This document shows, piece by piece, positions 6,470 through 6,717 of a DNA stretch of 6,717 nucleotides. Source of the DNA: Rickettsiales bacterium (GTDB lineage: Bacteria; Pseudomonadota; Alphaproteobacteria; Rickettsiales; 21-14-0-20-44-7); NCBI GenBank assembly GCA_023301015.1, contig JALZVI010000060.1, positions 1 to 6,717 of the forward strand, in the 5' to 3' direction. Position 1 is the first letter of the stretch; every line of letters starts with the position of its first letter. A program made the translations under genes and the position numbers. The notes below the pieces were generated by a model. It had not been told where the DNA came from. It worked only from the letters and a program-made list of their open reading frames with translations, and did not search any database.

Positions 6470-6498
6470 AAAAAAACCTCGCCAAAAATGACAAGGTT
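6470..6498 (-). terminator. Intrinsic terminator after the flgD-like gene
   Basis: On the minus strand, AACCTTG (6498-6492) pairs with CGAGGTT (6481-6475), including one T/G wobble, around a 10-nt loop, and is followed by a run of seven T ending at 6470. It lies about 27 nt after the stop of the flgD-like gene and just before the flgE promoter, indicating that flgE is transcribed largely on its own. Confidence 0.8.
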
Positions 6499-6524
6499 CT
6501 ATGATGTTCAAAATGTCTTGCAAT

Positions 6525-6717
6525 CTACGCGGCAGCAGCATCTTCCTCTGCTGCTGTGTCAGTAGACTCGCTAGTCTCCGTAGATTCCTCACCAGAAGCT
6601 TCCTGCTCAGCAGAACCATCATCCGCTGCTTGCTCTTGCGACTGACCATTTTGCAAAGCTTGCTGCAATAATGACGTTGATTTGATCGAAACAACATCAT
6701 CTATACCAATAGATTTA
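6525..6717 (-). CDS. flgD: Probable flagellar hook-capping protein FlgD, C-terminal fragment
   Basis: Only the last 63 residues and the TAG stop lie in the window; the gene enters from the right edge. The fragment begins KSIGIDDVVSIKSTSLLQQA. The strand-then-DDVVSI pattern resembles the end of FlgD (E. coli ends in VTLDEVRQI), and FlgD normally sits directly upstream of FlgE, where it caps the growing hook. After this, about 40 residues form a polar, acidic tail (QSQEQAADDGSAEQEASGEE, then a Ser/Thr/Glu stretch ending EEDAAAA), which typical FlgD proteins lack. Frame choice is supported by continuity to the window edge and by the terminator shortly after the stop. The short similarity leaves the identity probable rather than certain; another hook-assembly protein such as FliK is less likely. 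Confidence 0.6.
   Translation of the reverse strand, partial: KSIGIDDVVSIKSTSLLQQALQNGQSQEQAADDGSAEQEASGEESTETSESTDTAAEEDAAAA

Noticed and set aside
6458..6700. Minus-strand open frame of 80 codons overlapping the flgD-like tail
   Set aside because: It crosses the terminator hairpin and is an alternative frame of the acidic-tail region; the FlgD-like frame is continuous to the edge and has the expected neighbour.

Overview
The window looks like a piece of an alphaproteobacterial chromosome of moderate to low GC content. The clues are the L34 and RNase P protein sequences, the compact rpmH-rnpA-yidD-yidC order, a lysine at the YidC groove position where E. coli has arginine, and a sigma-54-driven hook gene. 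The assignment to Alphaproteobacteria is inference; nothing here fixes a genus. No transposase, phage gene, CRISPR array, tRNA or rRNA was seen.

Left part (1-3476). A 5'-partial-window ribF (minus strand, running off the left edge) encodes the N-terminal FMN adenylyltransferase domain and the beginning of the riboflavin kinase domain. It diverges from rpmH across a 128-bp region with a good sigma-70 promoter for rpmH. Plus-strand genes follow: rpmH (L34), rnpA (RNase P protein), yidD (membrane insertion efficiency factor, overlapping rnpA by 14 nt) and, after a 174-bp gap holding a 46-nt palindrome, yidC (membrane insertase). yidC seems to have its own promoter placed so close to the ATG that the mRNA would be nearly leaderless. 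These genes link ribosome/tRNA maturation with membrane protein insertion.

Middle (3477-3686). No gene was recognised. Several short inverted repeats lie here, and a strong bidirectional intrinsic terminator (3630-3665) separates yidC from the convergent flagellar gene.

Right part (3687-6717), minus strand. flgE encodes a flagellar hook protein of 899 residues, roughly twice the size of the classical enteric protein. Its N- and C-terminal FlgE regions are intact, but the middle is greatly expanded and includes an alanine-rich block (about residues 222-396) with traces of DNA-level duplication. Upstream lie a near-ideal sigma-54 promoter, a perfect 9-bp inverted repeat abutting its -24 element, and a terminator closing the preceding gene. 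That gene is cut by the right edge and is probably flgD (hook cap), with an unusual acidic Ser/Thr/Glu/Ala tail.

I did not find a convincing new system. The most unusual items are the expanded hook protein, the near-leaderless arrangement of yidC, and the 46-nt palindrome between yidD and yidC.
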